A DNA stretch of 5,431 nt from Verrucomicrobiaceae bacterium (GCA_947372405.1 CANBTO010000384.1:1-5431), one strand, 5' to 3'. Counted from the first letter of the stretch, positions 1 to 5,431 are shown. Numbers and translations are program-made. The notes: generated from the letters alone by a model not told the origin.

Positions 1-1
1 G

Positions 2-118
2 CTGCCACAACTTCCGATTGTGCGCAAATGGTGGGACTCCCTGGTGGACATGATGGATGTGAATCCGGACAACTCACCGGTGTGCATACCTCTGCGCGAA
101 GTGTTCCACGCCGATTGA
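2..118 (+). CDS. rhaM: L-rhamnose mutarotase-like protein, C-terminal fragment
   Basis: Only the last 38 codons are in the window; the gene begins upstream of base 1 and ends with TGA at 116-118. The frame reads ...VRKWWDSLVDMMDVNPDNSP... and ends PLREVFHAD. From memory this matches the C-terminus of L-rhamnose mutarotase (COG3254, dimeric alpha/beta-barrel fold; E. coli RhaM has a Trp pair, then NPDNSP, then EVFYLP at its end). The family interconverts the alpha and beta anomers of L-rhamnose or related 6-deoxy sugars in the cytoplasm, feeding sugar isomerase pathways. The tryptophan pair and the NPDNSP loop are both intact. It converges with the FAD oxidoreductase gene, with 5 bp between the stop codons, so it is not part of the minus-strand operon. 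Sugar specificity cannot be told from this fragment. Confidence 0.8.
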   Translation: MPQLPIVRKWWDSLVDMMDVNPDNSPVCIPLREVFHAD

Positions 119-123
119 CGGCT

Positions 124-1119
124 TCAGTGGCTCGCGCTGAAATGCCTGAAGTCCACCTCTGGCTCTGGCTCGGTTCCGTCAATCAGCCAGAGTGCCAGTC
201 GGCGGGCCATGCCGGGAGCATAGAGCGAGCCTTTCGAGCCAAGTGCGTTGAACATCCAGTCGCCTCCATCGAGCGGGCCGATCAAGGGTTCGCTGCGCCG
301 CAGGATTGGCCGGATGCCCGCTTCGTGCGCCACCACTTCGAAATCACAACCGCCAAGGCGTGCTGCGATTTCCAACACGCGGCTCATTCCCCCGGGCGTC
401 GGATGGTTGTCCAGGATGTCCCATTCATAGGTGGATCCTGCCTTGAAAAGTCCATTTCCGATCGGCACCAGCCATCCGCCCGCGCCGACGCGGATGCTGG
501 ATGCGTCCCAGCCATCCGCGCGGATCGTCAGGATCTCGCCCTTGGCGCAGCGGTGAGCGCCGTATCTTCCAAGGATCAGTCCTGTGGCCCCCTCGCACCA
601 GATGCGGCCGCCTCCCGCTGAATCCGGTGGGATCGTTCCGTTCTGATAGATTCCGAGCAGGCTGAAGAAATCACGCGAGCAATCGAGAAAGCGGCGGGTG
701 TCCAGCCGTCCGCCGCCTGTTAGAAGCAGCGCCCCCGCCCAGCCGTCCACAGGGACCGGCGTGCCGGCGTCCGCCAGCCAGCACGCCACGTCCGGTCGAG
801 CGGTCTTGGCGGTCATTTTCCTCAGTTCCTTTTCCGTTTCGGCCAGGCGCAGCACCGGCAGCGGATGCCAGAACGTTTCACCCAGCTGCTTCTCCACCTC
901 CGCATAGAACGACAAGGCTTCCGGCAGAAATTCGCCGATGCGCGTGCTGGGTTCGAAATTTTTTCCCGTCACCGGATTCACCAGTCCGGCGGCCACGCGC
1001 GAGCTGCCGCCGGTTTCTCCGTCCACGATGGAAAACGGCGCGCCGCGTTGCCAGAAACGCCATGCGAGGCAGGTTCCCGCAAGCCCCTGTCCCACGATGA
1101 TCCATGGCGTCCCGCTCAC
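124..1119 (-). CDS. FAD-dependent oxidoreductase, DAO family (glycine oxidase/MnmC-C-like)
   Basis: The protein has 331 residues if it starts at GTG 1119-1117. That start overlaps the TGA of the upstream gene as GTGA, the usual sign of translational coupling; a GTG at 1152 in the same frame would add 11 residues that look unrelated to the fold. Near the N-terminus IIVGQGLAG supplies the GxGxxG dinucleotide motif (residues about 10-15), followed by an acidic residue at the end of strand two (IVDGE, about residue 33) and by SSRVAAGLVNPVTG. The C-terminal FAD-contacting part reads GIRPILRRSEPLIGPL and then NALGSKGSLYAPGMARRLA, typical of D-amino acid oxidase-type enzymes such as ThiO and the C-terminal domain of MnmC. 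These enzymes oxidise amines or amino acids with FAD. The substrate is unknown here. No signal peptide is visible, so it is probably cytoplasmic. It is the last gene of the minus-strand run and shows no functional link to the exosortase. Confidence 0.87.
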   Translation of the reverse strand: MSGTPWIIVGQGLAGTCLAWRFWQRGAPFSIVDGETGGSSRVAAGLVNPVTGKNFEPSTRIGEFLPEALSFYAEVEKQLGETFWHPLPVLRLAETEKELRKMTAKTARPDVACWLADAGTPVPVDGWAGALLLTGGGRLDTRRFLDCSRDFFSLLGIYQNGTIPPDSAGGGRIWCEGATGLILGRYGAHRCAKGEILTIRADGWDASSIRVGAGGWLVPIGNGLFKAGSTYEWDILDNHPTPGGMSRVLEIAARLGGCDFEVVAHEAGIRPILRRSEPLIGPLDGGDWMFNALGSKGSLYAPGMARRLALWLIDGTEPEPEVDFRHFSASH

Positions 1120-1436
1120 TTCGGCATCAGGGATTCGTTGGGATCGGCCCACGCGGCGTCATGGCCTTTGGCGTAGTTGAACAGGTGCTTGTGCGAGTAG
1201 GGGACGAAGTTCGGTCGCTCCTCCTTGGGAAGGCGGCTGACGACCGCGTCGTTGAGGGTGCGCGTGACTTTCTGCATGAGGTGCAGCGTGAGTTGGCGGC
1301 CCTTGCGCGCGCGTTGCACCTGCTTGTGGTTCAGTTGCTCGACGGATTCCTCCACCAGTTGATGGTTTGAAATCCCCCAGCGGGTCAGCAATCCGTCAAG
1401 TGGCTGGAGGCCGTGGTCGCGCGTCATGTCCTGCAT
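1116..1436 (-). CDS. Small protein with a Cro/CI-like helix-turn-helix pattern
   Basis: This 106-residue protein starts at ATG 1436; an in-frame TAG at 1448-1446 blocks any longer start apart from a few non-ATG codons, and a second ATG lies at codon 4. I cannot name the family. Residues 11-65 look like a compact helical domain: helix LDGLLTRWG, then SNHQLVEES, then LNHKQVQRARKGR, then LHLMQKVTRTLNDAV. The spacing resembles an XRE/lambda-repressor fold, and the third helix is rich in Lys, Arg and Gln as a DNA-recognition helix would be. The C-terminal part (NFVPYSHKHLFNYAKG, residues 76-91) looks like a conserved tail; I recall similar small proteins with a LFNY-type ending in Verrucomicrobiota, but have not checked this. 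It lies 59 bases after the exosortase stop and overlaps the start of the oxidoreductase gene by 4 bases. DNA binding is inference; an RNA- or protein-binding role is possible. Confidence 0.8.
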   Translation of the reverse strand: MQDMTRDHGLQPLDGLLTRWGISNHQLVEESVEQLNHKQVQRARKGRQLTLHLMQKVTRTLNDAVVSRLPKEERPNFVPYSHKHLFNYAKGHDAAWADPNESLMPK

Positions 1437-1495
1437 GCGGATGGTCTAGCGCATCGTAAGCCCGCCCCTAAGCACAAAATCCATGCTTGGTGAAA

Positions 1496-2881
1496 TCACT
1501 CGGAAATCACGGTCTCCGCACGCCACGGACCGTTGAGCGGATACCACAATGCCGACCAGTACCAGGCCGTCACGTCCGTCCACGAACTGCCGTCCTGTTC
1601 GCTGACGATGCGCTCGCGGACTGTTAGGCGGATGCCGTTGCGGGTCGCATGGAAACTCGACCACGAAGTGCCGTCCGAGTGCCGCTCGGTGATCGCATCC
1701 GTCGTTTCGTATCCGGCGGCATGCAGGCAGTCGCGCGAGGGATGCAGACTTCGTGTGGCGGTGGTCACTCTTCTCAATATAACTTGGGACCCACCCCACT
1801 GATGGCTTGAAAGCGAGCCGGGAAAGGATTTCCCGAAGGCGGTCTCCTCGGGTGTGGAGGGCAGGGGATGCAGCGGAAGTGTCAGACCGTCATAGGTGAA
1901 TTCCGCAGGCGGCGGCAGGCACGCGGATGGATGGAATTGGGGCTGCGGACGAAGCATGAAAAACGGAGACATGACAGCGGAAACCAACAGAATCATGCGT
2001 TGCGCACCGCCATGGAGGCGTGAAGTTTCCGGGGTCTCCAAAGGGCCTGCTTGTTTCACCACTACGAACCATAGCGGCAGCAGGACGAAGATGAAACAGA
2101 CCAGTCCGACACTGTCATGGCTCAGGCCGGACGCGCGGATGCGGCCCGATTCCTCAATCGCCAGCCATGCCGCGCGCACGGCGTTGGCGGGAACGACGAG
2201 CAGGATGGCGAGTGATGCCGCGGCGAACGTGGCGCGCCATGACAGGCGGTGGATCGAGGCGAGCGCCATCGCCGCGACCAGCGCGTGCCACAACATGCGG
2301 ATGCCGCTGCATGCCGGGTCCACCGCGATGTTTGTTCCGCCGATCACGATGCCGACTCCGCTTCTTGATACAAAGATCCCACCCAACTCAAGAATGCCGA
2401 CCGCGCCTCCGGCCGCAGCCAGACGCATCGGATAGCCTGCATAGAACTGCAGTGATGATACCACCGGCAGCGAGAGGACCAGCAGTCCTAACAGCCCTGG
2501 CCTGCGCTGCATGCCGAGTTGGATTCCCATACCCGTGATGGCAAGCGCGGCGCGCAGCATCGGAGGAAACGTGCCTGTCATCAGGACCGATGAAAGCAGC
2601 ATCAACGCACCGATCGTTCCGCAATGCCCGCCGGATTTCAGCGAAGTCCGGTCCCTCCATGCGAGGAGTGCCGCAAGCGCGAGCGACAACAGTCCCAGCG
2701 GTTCGTCGCCTCCGTCGTTGAGGCGTTTCACGAACCAGACGATGGATGGAAGCAACGCGATGGCCATCAGCAGCCAGTCCGGAATCCGCTTCAGACAGGT
2801 GGAGCGGCGGAGCGGACCGCCATCCGGCGACTCGCCATGAAGGATGGCCGGGTTCATCAGGACGGGATGCGACATTTCCAT
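1496..2881 (-). CDS. Exosortase/archaeosortase family protein with fused EpsI-like C-terminal domain
   Basis: A 461-residue integral membrane transpeptidase-like enzyme, expected to cut PEP-CTERM signals and pass the protein on towards the cell surface. Residues about 34-276 contain around eight hydrophobic segments. The three family hallmarks are present: the catalytic Cys191 in DPACSGIRML, Arg236 in VPANAVRAAWL, and His255 in SGLSHDSVGL. The YPMRLAAA stretch (150-157) is also typical of exosortases. After one more hydrophobic segment (about 294-311) comes an extracytoplasmic domain of about 150 residues with SLHPSRDCLHAAGYE (378-392) and a Trp/Tyr-rich end, resembling EpsI, the exosortase-associated protein that is fused to exosortases in some lineages. 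The start is ATG 2881, 6 bases after the stop of the VIT-VWA gene; ATG at codon 3 (2875) or 9 (2857) is possible, and none has a clear Shine-Dalgarno. The tight spacing implies co-translation with its likely substrate. The numbered Xrt subtype cannot be decided by eye. Confidence 0.93.
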   Translation of the reverse strand: MEMSHPVLMNPAILHGESPDGGPLRRSTCLKRIPDWLLMAIALLPSIVWFVKRLNDGGDEPLGLLSLALAALLAWRDRTSLKSGGHCGTIGALMLLSSVLMTGTFPPMLRAALAITGMGIQLGMQRRPGLLGLLVLSLPVVSSLQFYAGYPMRLAAAGGAVGILELGGIFVSRSGVGIVIGGTNIAVDPACSGIRMLWHALVAAMALASIHRLSWRATFAAASLAILLVVPANAVRAAWLAIEESGRIRASGLSHDSVGLVCFIFVLLPLWFVVVKQAGPLETPETSRLHGGAQRMILLVSAVMSPFFMLRPQPQFHPSACLPPPAEFTYDGLTLPLHPLPSTPEETAFGKSFPGSLSSHQWGGSQVILRRVTTATRSLHPSRDCLHAAGYETTDAITERHSDGTSWSSFHATRNGIRLTVRERIVSEQDGSSWTDVTAWYWSALWYPLNGPWRAETVISE

Positions 2882-2887
2882 TTTCTG

Positions 2888-4879
2888 TTAGCGCTGGCGC
2901 TGCATGGCGAGCAGGACCACCAGCAGGGAAATGAGTCCGATGGCTCCCGGTTCGGGGACCGACGCGCTCTGGACCAGGGTCCCGGTGTTGCTGCCGCCAA
3001 CCGCCGCCTCGCTGACGCCTTGTGGCAGAGGAACCGGTTGTTTCACGGTTTGCGCGAGCTGATCCATGGTGCGGGGAGTTTCGTCCACAGCCACAAACGA
3101 GGTGTAGGGTGTTAGAAGCGAGTGGTTCAGGCCCAGTGCGGTGATCTCGCGTATCGTCCCGTCGTCATGCTTCTGAAGGTCCGTCAGGTGGCGCACGCGT
3201 TCGCGCGCCCACAGCACTGGAAGAGCTGGATGCTTCAATCCCTGTGCCGCGGCGGCCTCTGCGAGGTTGATCCGCTTTTCGAACGCGATTCCATTTCCGC
3301 CGATGCCGCTCACGATGATGCTGCCCTGCGGCTCTCCGGTCCATGTGCCGTTGATCACGAGCGGACGTGCCGCGAAGACATCGGGGAACGGATCAGGCTC
3401 GATGGCACCCAGCGTCACGCCTTCCGCGCGGATGCGGACTTTGGCCAGAACCGGATAGGAAACGGATTCGAGAAACCGTTTCGCCGCTTGTTTGGCATCC
3501 GCACGGGTGGTGACGATCGACGGTTCACCGCCACCGGCTCTTGCGGCGGATTCCATCAGTTCGCGGTTCACGGAGGTGCCGATGCCGAAGGCGAAGAGGT
3601 TGGCCGTGCCGATGTTGTGGCGGATCAGCTCGCTGACCTCGGCATCCGCCGTGACGAAGCCATCGGTGATGAGCAGGATCGAGCGCGAGCGGTCGCCGCC
3701 ACCGGGCAGCGCGATGGCCCTTTGCAAAGCCGCCGCAAGCTCGGTGCCGCCGCCGCCGTCCTGACCTTCGATGAAGTGTTTCGCAAGATCGAGATTCGCA
3801 GCGTTCGCGGGCAACGGTGTTTCTGATAGAAGACCGCTGCCTGAGGCGAAACAGACGACGTTGAAGGTGTCGGTGGGTTTCAAGCCGCCCACCAGATCGC
3901 GCAGCAAGGCCTTCGCGGTGTCCAGCGGGAAGCCGCTCATCGAACCGGACACATCCAGCACCATTACATAGTCCCGTGGCGGCACCTGGTCGGGGTTCAC
4001 GCGCTTCGGCGGCTCCACCTGGAGGAGGAAATGGTTCGTTGTTTCGCCCTTGTCCAGCAGGAGTCCGGCATCCACATGGTCGCCGCCGAGTTTCCAGTGC
4101 AGGATGAAGTCGCGGTTGGCCGCTTCCTCTCCGGCGCGCGTTTCGATCTTCACGAACGCCTTGTCCTTCGCCTTGAAATCCACCGTCACCGGATGGCTCG
4201 GGCAGGTGACTTCCGCGAGCGGCAGGGCGGTGGACATGGTCGCCTCGATGGTCAGCGTGGCGGGATTCGGCGTGCCGCTTTTGAGATAGGGATTCGCGGC
4301 CCAGCCTTCGCCTTTCCCGCTAACAGGACCACCGGTGTAACGCGGGCCGACCACGGTCGGCAGGACGAACTCATAGGTGGAGTCCAGTGCCGGGATCGTT
4401 TCGGTCCACTCGACATCCACCAGCACGTCGTCCCCCGGCAACAGGTTTGCGACGGACATCTGGTAAACGTTCGGGCGGTGTTCCTCCAGCAGGGCCGCGG
4501 TCTTCTTCTCCGACTTCGCCGTTTCATACTCCGCCCTCGCCTTGGCTTTCTCGCGGATGCGGGAGGCGATCACCCTTCCTCCCGACGTCAGGGTCATGCC
4601 ATGCACCGCTGCCCGTGTGGATGCGGGAAACACATACACCGCCTCAAGCGGGACGCTTCCGTTGTTGCCGTAGCGTTGTGTTAGAACGACACGGGCGATG
4701 GTGCCCTCGATGGAAACCTTGGCGGCGGAGGACTTCAGGGGAAGCGTTTCCTGCGAGGTTTCGTCGCGGTTGCCGACGATCTGGAAATACGGAGCGGAGG
4801 ATTCGGCGGATGCCGGGTTGAGCAGCGCGAGCAGTCCGTAAAGGATGGCGAGGTAGGCGAGACGAAGCATGGTTTTCAT
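2888..4879 (-). CDS. Secreted VIT and VWA domain protein with PEP-CTERM sorting signal
   Basis: The best start is ATG 4879 (663 residues): it opens directly into a signal peptide with a charged start, a long hydrophobic core and a NPASA cleavage site near residue 25. An in-frame TTG at 4975 would add 32 residues before the signal peptide and overlaps a repeat, so it is rejected. Residues about 50-185 are a VIT (vault/inter-alpha-trypsin) domain, with the AKARAEYETAK helix, AALLEEHRPNVYQMSVANLLPGD and a following strand. A VWA domain (about 302-475) has a complete metal-ion site: DVSGSMS (Asp309, Ser311, Ser313), Thr379 in GGGGTEL and Asp406 in LLITDG. The LLTPYTSFVAVDE motif (588-600) is typical of this VIT-VWA family. 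The C-terminus is VPEPG (641-645), a hydrophobic helix and QRQR, a textbook PEP-CTERM signal. The exosortase follows after 6 bases. It is likely surface-exposed and involved in metal-dependent protein binding; the ligand is unknown. Confidence 0.95.
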   Translation of the reverse strand: MKTMLRLAYLAILYGLLALLNPASAESSAPYFQIVGNRDETSQETLPLKSSAAKVSIEGTIARVVLTQRYGNNGSVPLEAVYVFPASTRAAVHGMTLTSGGRVIASRIREKAKARAEYETAKSEKKTAALLEEHRPNVYQMSVANLLPGDDVLVDVEWTETIPALDSTYEFVLPTVVGPRYTGGPVSGKGEGWAANPYLKSGTPNPATLTIEATMSTALPLAEVTCPSHPVTVDFKAKDKAFVKIETRAGEEAANRDFILHWKLGGDHVDAGLLLDKGETTNHFLLQVEPPKRVNPDQVPPRDYVMVLDVSGSMSGFPLDTAKALLRDLVGGLKPTDTFNVVCFASGSGLLSETPLPANAANLDLAKHFIEGQDGGGGTELAAALQRAIALPGGGDRSRSILLITDGFVTADAEVSELIRHNIGTANLFAFGIGTSVNRELMESAARAGGGEPSIVTTRADAKQAAKRFLESVSYPVLAKVRIRAEGVTLGAIEPDPFPDVFAARPLVINGTWTGEPQGSIIVSGIGGNGIAFEKRINLAEAAAAQGLKHPALPVLWARERVRHLTDLQKHDDGTIREITALGLNHSLLTPYTSFVAVDETPRTMDQLAQTVKQPVPLPQGVSEAAVGGSNTGTLVQSASVPEPGAIGLISLLVVLLAMQRQR
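2892..2963 (-). other. PEP-CTERM sorting signal coding segment
   Basis: This segment encodes the last 24 residues or so of the VIT-VWA protein: SVPEPG, a hydrophobic stretch GAIGLISLLVVLLAM, and the short basic tail QRQR before TAA at 2890-2888. All three parts of the tripartite signal are present and in the right order and length, so this is the expected exosortase recognition and cleavage region. It is the only such signal in the window. Confidence 0.9.
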
Positions 4880-4966
4880 GGTGTGCGTGTGGTTGACGCG
4901 GCCATGAAGACCCGGGTGCATGAAACCCTGATCAAGCTTGTGTGAAAAAACGGGGAAGGAGTCCTC

Positions 4967-4979
4967 CGGCTTCAAACCA
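4967..4979. repeat. 13-bp direct repeat, copy 1 (VIT-VWA-proximal)
   Basis: CGGCTTCAAACCA at 4967-4979 is identical to 5135-5147. The two copies enclose 155 bases that contain the inverted repeat. A chance 13-base match within about 260 bases is unlikely. This copy is non-coding, lying 88 bases upstream of the preferred VIT-VWA start. Confidence 0.85.
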
Positions 4980-4993
4980 AAAACCGATATTGA

Positions 4994-5098
4994 ACCACGG
5001 ATTACACGGATTTAACGGATTGAAGACTCCACCTAATGGTTTACAAGACCACTGCCGCAACCTCTTCATAATTCGTGTCAATCCGTGTAATCCGTGGT
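4994..5098. repeat. Intergenic inverted repeat with 9-base internal period
   Basis: Left arm 4994-5012 reads ACCACGGATTACACGGATT; right arm 5080-5098 is its perfect 19-base reverse complement. Pairing extends outward to about 4990/5102 if one bulged base (4993) is allowed. The loop is 67 bases. Each arm also repeats internally every 9 bases: 4996-5022 is three units of roughly NACGGATTN, and 5072-5098 is the mirror image. I recall words like this as common intergenic repeats in Verrucomicrobiota and Planctomycetes, unverified. On the minus strand five T residues follow the stem by about 8 bases (4983-4979), too weakly placed to call a terminator. The structure lies between the kinase stop and the VIT-VWA start and could reduce read-through or protect RNA ends. 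Confidence 0.85.
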
Positions 5099-5134
5099 CA
5101 AATCTCCTGTAAATCCCCCTGCAACTTCGAATTT

Positions 5135-5147
5135 CGGCTTCAAACCA
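5135..5147. repeat. 13-bp direct repeat, copy 2 (over the kinase stop codon)
   Basis: Second copy of CGGCTTCAAACCA. On the minus strand it reads TGGTTTGAAGCCG and includes the TGA stop (5142-5140) of the histidine kinase. It could be the original sequence, with copy 1 made by target-site duplication when the repeat element between them arrived. Confidence 0.85.
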
Positions 5148-5431
5148 GCGGCAGCACGAGCCTGGCCACGGTGCCGCCGCCATCGGCGGACTCGAGGACG
5201 ATGGATCCGCCATGGAGTTCCGCCGCCTCTCTAACAAGCGTCAGTCCCAAGCCGGTGCCCTTGCGACCGGAACCATGGTGGCGAAGCGAATAGAAGCGGT
5301 CGAAGATCTTTTCCTGCGCGTAGTGCGGGATGCCGGAGCCGTGATCGCGGATGCTCAGTTCGGCTTTGCCTTCGTTGCTCCGGAGTTGGATTTCGATCCC
5401 GCCGCCACGAGGCGAGAAGTCGATGGCATTC
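5140..5431 (-). CDS. Sensor histidine kinase, C-terminal ATPase domain (CreC-like), partial
   Basis: The last 96 codons are in the window, with TGA at 5142-5140; the N-terminal sensor, HAMP and phosphoacceptor regions lie beyond base 5431. The visible part is a GHKL/HATPase_c domain: the end of the N box (NAIDFSPRGG, residues 1-10 of the fragment), the G1 box DHGSGI (29-34), the F box FDRFYS (43-48) and the G2 box GTGLGL (58-63), then VREAAELHGG and a final GGGTVARLVLPLV. In order and wording it resembles E. coli CreC (DTGSGIPDYA, FYSL, SSGLGL, VSEVARL). The domain binds ATP and phosphorylates a histidine, which then passes phosphate to a response regulator. No regulator is in the window. It reads in the same direction as the VIT-VWA and exosortase genes, 260 bases upstream, so it may sense envelope state and control them, or may be an unrelated neighbour. 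Confidence 0.9.
   Translation of the reverse strand, partial: NAIDFSPRGGGIEIQLRSNEGKAELSIRDHGSGIPHYAQEKIFDRFYSLRHHGSGRKGTGLGLTLVREAAELHGGSIVLESADGGGTVARLVLPLV

Larger units (their letters stand above)
4880..5139. other. Intergenic region upstream of the VIT-VWA gene
   Basis: This is the largest gene-free stretch in the window (260 bases) and visibly richer in A and T than its surroundings. It holds the inverted repeat, one complete 13-bp direct repeat and most of the second. A promoter for the VIT-VWA/exosortase operon would be expected here on the minus strand, but I found no convincing paired -35 and -10 boxes (one TTGACA at 5082-5077 has no good partner at 16-18 bases) and no Shine-Dalgarno just before ATG 4879. 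No small open reading frame or RNA gene stands out. Confidence 0.6.
718..5236. repeat. Dispersed hexamer TGTTAG/CTAACA, eight copies
   Basis: TGTTAG reads on the plus strand at 718-723, 1622-1627, 2886-2891, 3110-3115 and 4679-4684, and on the minus strand at 2488-2493, 4320-4325 and 5231-5236. Seven lie inside genes and one spans the VIT-VWA stop codon. In genes it is used in all three frames (Leu-Thr as CTA ACA; Leu as TTA; Val-Ser/Arg as GTT AGN), so protein sequence does not explain it. The base before TGTTAG is C in five of eight. Rough expectation at this base composition is one to two copies. Confidence 0.5.

Noticed and set aside
28..621. Long plus-strand open frame (197 codons) opposite the FAD oxidoreductase gene.
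   Set aside because: It runs antisense to a gene with clear FAD motifs, shows no recognisable domain and overlaps the end of the mutarotase gene in another frame; it is a by-product of GC-rich codon use.
1120..1152. Start of the FAD oxidoreductase at GTG 1152.
   Set aside because: GTG 1119 overlaps the previous stop as GTGA and leaves a normal short lead into the GxGxxG motif.
3122..3826. Plus-strand open frame of 234 codons opposite the VIT-VWA gene.
   Set aside because: The composition is rich in Arg, Gly and Ala with no motif, while the opposite strand carries a complete VWA domain.
4031..4684. Plus-strand open frame of 217 codons opposite the VIT domain.
   Set aside because: It is antisense to the conserved VIT motifs and has no recognisable features of its own.
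4880..4975. N-terminal extension of the VIT-VWA protein from TTG 4975.
   Set aside because: It would bury the signal peptide 32 residues in, begins with TTG, and its first codons overlap the 13-bp direct repeat; ATG 4879 fits a secreted protein.
4979..5012. Rho-independent terminator made by the inverted repeat and the five T residues on the minus strand.
   Set aside because: The loop is 67 bases and the T run is short and about 8 bases from the stem, so the usual compact terminator form is absent.
5060..5082. Sigma-70-type promoter starting at TTGACA (minus strand, 5082-5077).
   Set aside because: No -10-like hexamer is found at 16-18 bases, and the TTGACA lies inside the repeat arm.
4990..5102. 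CRISPR array.
   Set aside because: The repeats are 9-base tandem units and one inverted pair, with no regular spacers of about 30 bases and no cas genes.

Overview
This GC-rich window (roughly 60% by eye) looks like a piece of a Verrucomicrobiota chromosome, possibly the Luteolibacter/Verrucomicrobiaceae side of the phylum. The reasons are a PEP-CTERM protein with its own exosortase, a small helix-turn-helix-like protein of a type I associate with that phylum, weak Shine-Dalgarno signals, and an intergenic hairpin built from ACGGATT units. The taxonomic call is inference, not proof.

Layout, left to right. Bases 2-118 (+) hold the last 38 codons of an L-rhamnose mutarotase-like gene. It converges, across only 5 bp, on a minus-strand block that fills the rest of the window. 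Read in the direction of transcription (right to left), that block contains: the C-terminal ATPase domain of a CreC-like sensor histidine kinase (5431-5140, cut by the window edge); a 260-base intergenic region with a long inverted repeat flanked by a 13-bp direct repeat; a secreted VIT-VWA protein with a C-terminal PEP-CTERM signal (4879-2888); an exosortase with a fused EpsI-like C-terminal domain (2881-1496); a 106-residue protein with a Cro/CI-like helix-turn-helix pattern (1436-1116); and a DAO-type FAD-dependent oxidoreductase that starts inside the stop of its neighbour (1119-124).

The central pair is the most interesting part. The VIT-VWA protein carries a complete sorting signal (VPEPG, a hydrophobic helix, a short basic tail), and the exosortase that should process it starts 6 bases after its stop codon. 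No polysaccharide-export genes are visible, so this looks like a dedicated one-enzyme, one-substrate surface-anchoring dyad. With the sensor kinase upstream it resembles the proteobacterial dedicated sortase system (sortase, VIT-VWA target, histidine kinase, response regulator), but with exosortase/PEP-CTERM chemistry in place of sortase/LPXTG. Related exosortase-VIT pairs are known in Bacteroidetes (XrtN), so the principle is not new. The arrangement here, with a fused EpsI domain and a CreC-like kinase, deserves a comparative look.

Two DNA-level signals are not explained by the genes. The hexamer TGTTAG/CTAACA occurs eight times, in different reading frames, and accounts for every TTAG/CTAA I can find inside coding sequence. 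The intergenic hairpin sits between two copies of a 13-bp direct repeat, one of which covers the stop codon of the kinase gene, as expected if a small element inserted there.
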